Under the pieces are notes generated by a model, which saw only the letters and a list, made by a program, of their open reading frames with translations, was not told where the DNA came from and searched no databases. This document shows, in pieces, positions 63,522-64,000 of a DNA stretch of 64,000 nt; the first letter of the stretch is position 1; each line of letters opens with the position of its first letter. The translations under genes and the position numbers were made by a program. The DNA comes from Marinilabiliales bacterium (GTDB lineage: Bacteria > Bacteroidota > Bacteroidia > Bacteroidales > SZUA-534): positions 1 to 64,000 of the forward strand of contig DOTG01000033.1 of the NCBI GenBank assembly GCA_003512955.1. Reading direction: 5' to 3'.

Positions 63522-63554
63522 TTTGAGCCAAATTGTAAAAAAAATTTAATTTTG
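63522..63554 (+). promoter_or_regulatory. Promoter for the last gene of the window
   Basis: TTTG (63522-63525), 21 bases, TAATTTTG (63547-63554) match the Bacteroidota -33/-7 consensus. A second TAACTTTG at 63518-63525 overlaps the -33 box. Confidence 0.65.
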
Positions 63555-63588
63555 TGACATTATTCTTAAATACTAACAATTGAGAGCC

Positions 63589-64000
63589 GTGGATAACTTG
63601 AAAGAATTCAATTCCGCATCCGGAAAAGGAACCGGATATAAAATAACTATTACTGTTTTACTTTTGCTATTAGCCGGTGTTTCCTATTTGTATTTTAACC
63701 AAACCGAACAGACCGAGCAGAAAATTACTGAGTTAACACAGGTAAGCCACGAAAAAGAAGATTTGACTTTCCAATTTCAAAATCTTTTGGATGATTATGA
63801 TCAACTGGAAACAACCAATGATAGCATTGCCTCCCAATTGTCGCATGAAAAGGAACGGATTAAAACCCTCATGAACCAGCTCCGGGCAACAAAAACCGAG
63901 AATAAAGTACAGATTGAAAAATATAAAAAAGAGCTTCAAACGCTTCGTGACATCATGAAAGGTTTTATACACCAAATTGATTCGTTAAATACCTTGAACA
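63589..64000 (+). CDS. Membrane-anchored coiled-coil protein, cut by the window edge
   Basis: The first 137 residues are present and the frame runs off the right edge. From the GTG at 63589 (a TTG at 63580 is also possible; no ATG is near) it shows a short polar start, one transmembrane helix (ITITVLLLLLAGVSYLYF) and then a continuous heptad-rich helix (Q/E/K/L pattern). Many Bacteroidota have such small proteins, with no assigned role. The well-spaced promoter upstream supports it being a real gene. Confidence 0.65.
   Translation, partial: MDNLKEFNSASGKGTGYKITITVLLLLLAGVSYLYFNQTEQTEQKITELTQVSHEKEDLTFQFQNLLDDYDQLETTNDSIASQLSHEKERIKTLMNQLRATKTENKVQIEKYKKELQTLRDIMKGFIHQIDSLNTLN

Noticed and set aside
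1..64000. CRISPR arrays, tRNA or rRNA genes, prophage
   Set aside because: No regularly spaced repeats, cloverleaf sequences, rRNA-like stretches or phage structural genes were seen by eye; a short tRNA could be missed without a covariance search.

Overview
The window is chromosomal DNA of a Bacteroidota bacterium, most likely class Bacteroidia. Three things point there: a SusC/SusD pair with a hybrid two-component sensor, several proteins with type IX secretion (T9SS) C-terminal sorting domains, and promoter-like TAnnTTTG elements with A-rich leaders instead of Shine-Dalgarno sites. The genus cannot be told from the sequence alone.

Layout. 1-10 kb: the edge of an IS1182-like transposase, a shortened oligopeptide-binding lipoprotein, dnaG primase, a PrsW-type membrane protease, a kelch lipoprotein, a DUF4270/outer-membrane-protein pair, and a DsrC-like/DsrE2 sulfur-relay pair. 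10-16 kb: hemW, an Xaa-Pro aminopeptidase, and a glycyl-radical enzyme with its activase. The enzyme matches trans-4-hydroxy-L-proline dehydratase (HypD). 16-56 kb: a large polysaccharide-utilization-type locus. 56-64 kb: ordinary genes (rhodanese, sirtuin deacylase, beta-barrel protein, transglycosylase, M1 peptidase with T9SS tail, SDR, DUF3108, coiled-coil protein).

The 16-56 kb locus runs leftward from susC at 49.1 kb in two blocks. Block 1 (49117-30566): SusC, SusD, a lipoprotein with three DUF4859 domains, a DUF6055 zincin with a DUF4859 tail, GH43, two tandem GH127, a discoidin-domain zincin with T9SS tail, and a lone DUF4859 lipoprotein. A terminator follows. Block 2 (30288-16389): S9/DPP-IV-type peptidase, GH97, an HEXXH lipoprotein, GH31, a CotH/lamin-tail T9SS protein, a second DUF6055 protein, and an M61 peptidase. 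The hybrid sensor and a GH146-like enzyme are transcribed rightward from the same control region.

My main inference is that this is a locus for hydroxyproline-rich plant glycoproteins (extensin-like). It combines beta-L-arabinofuranosidase families (GH127 x2, GH146), a GH43, a GH97 of the retaining type, at least six protease-like proteins including a prolyl-type S9 enzyme, and next door HypD/HypE plus an Xaa-Pro aminopeptidase. Together these could strip the glycans, cut the backbone and use the released hydroxyproline. Each family assignment rests on motifs seen here. The joint substrate is a hypothesis.
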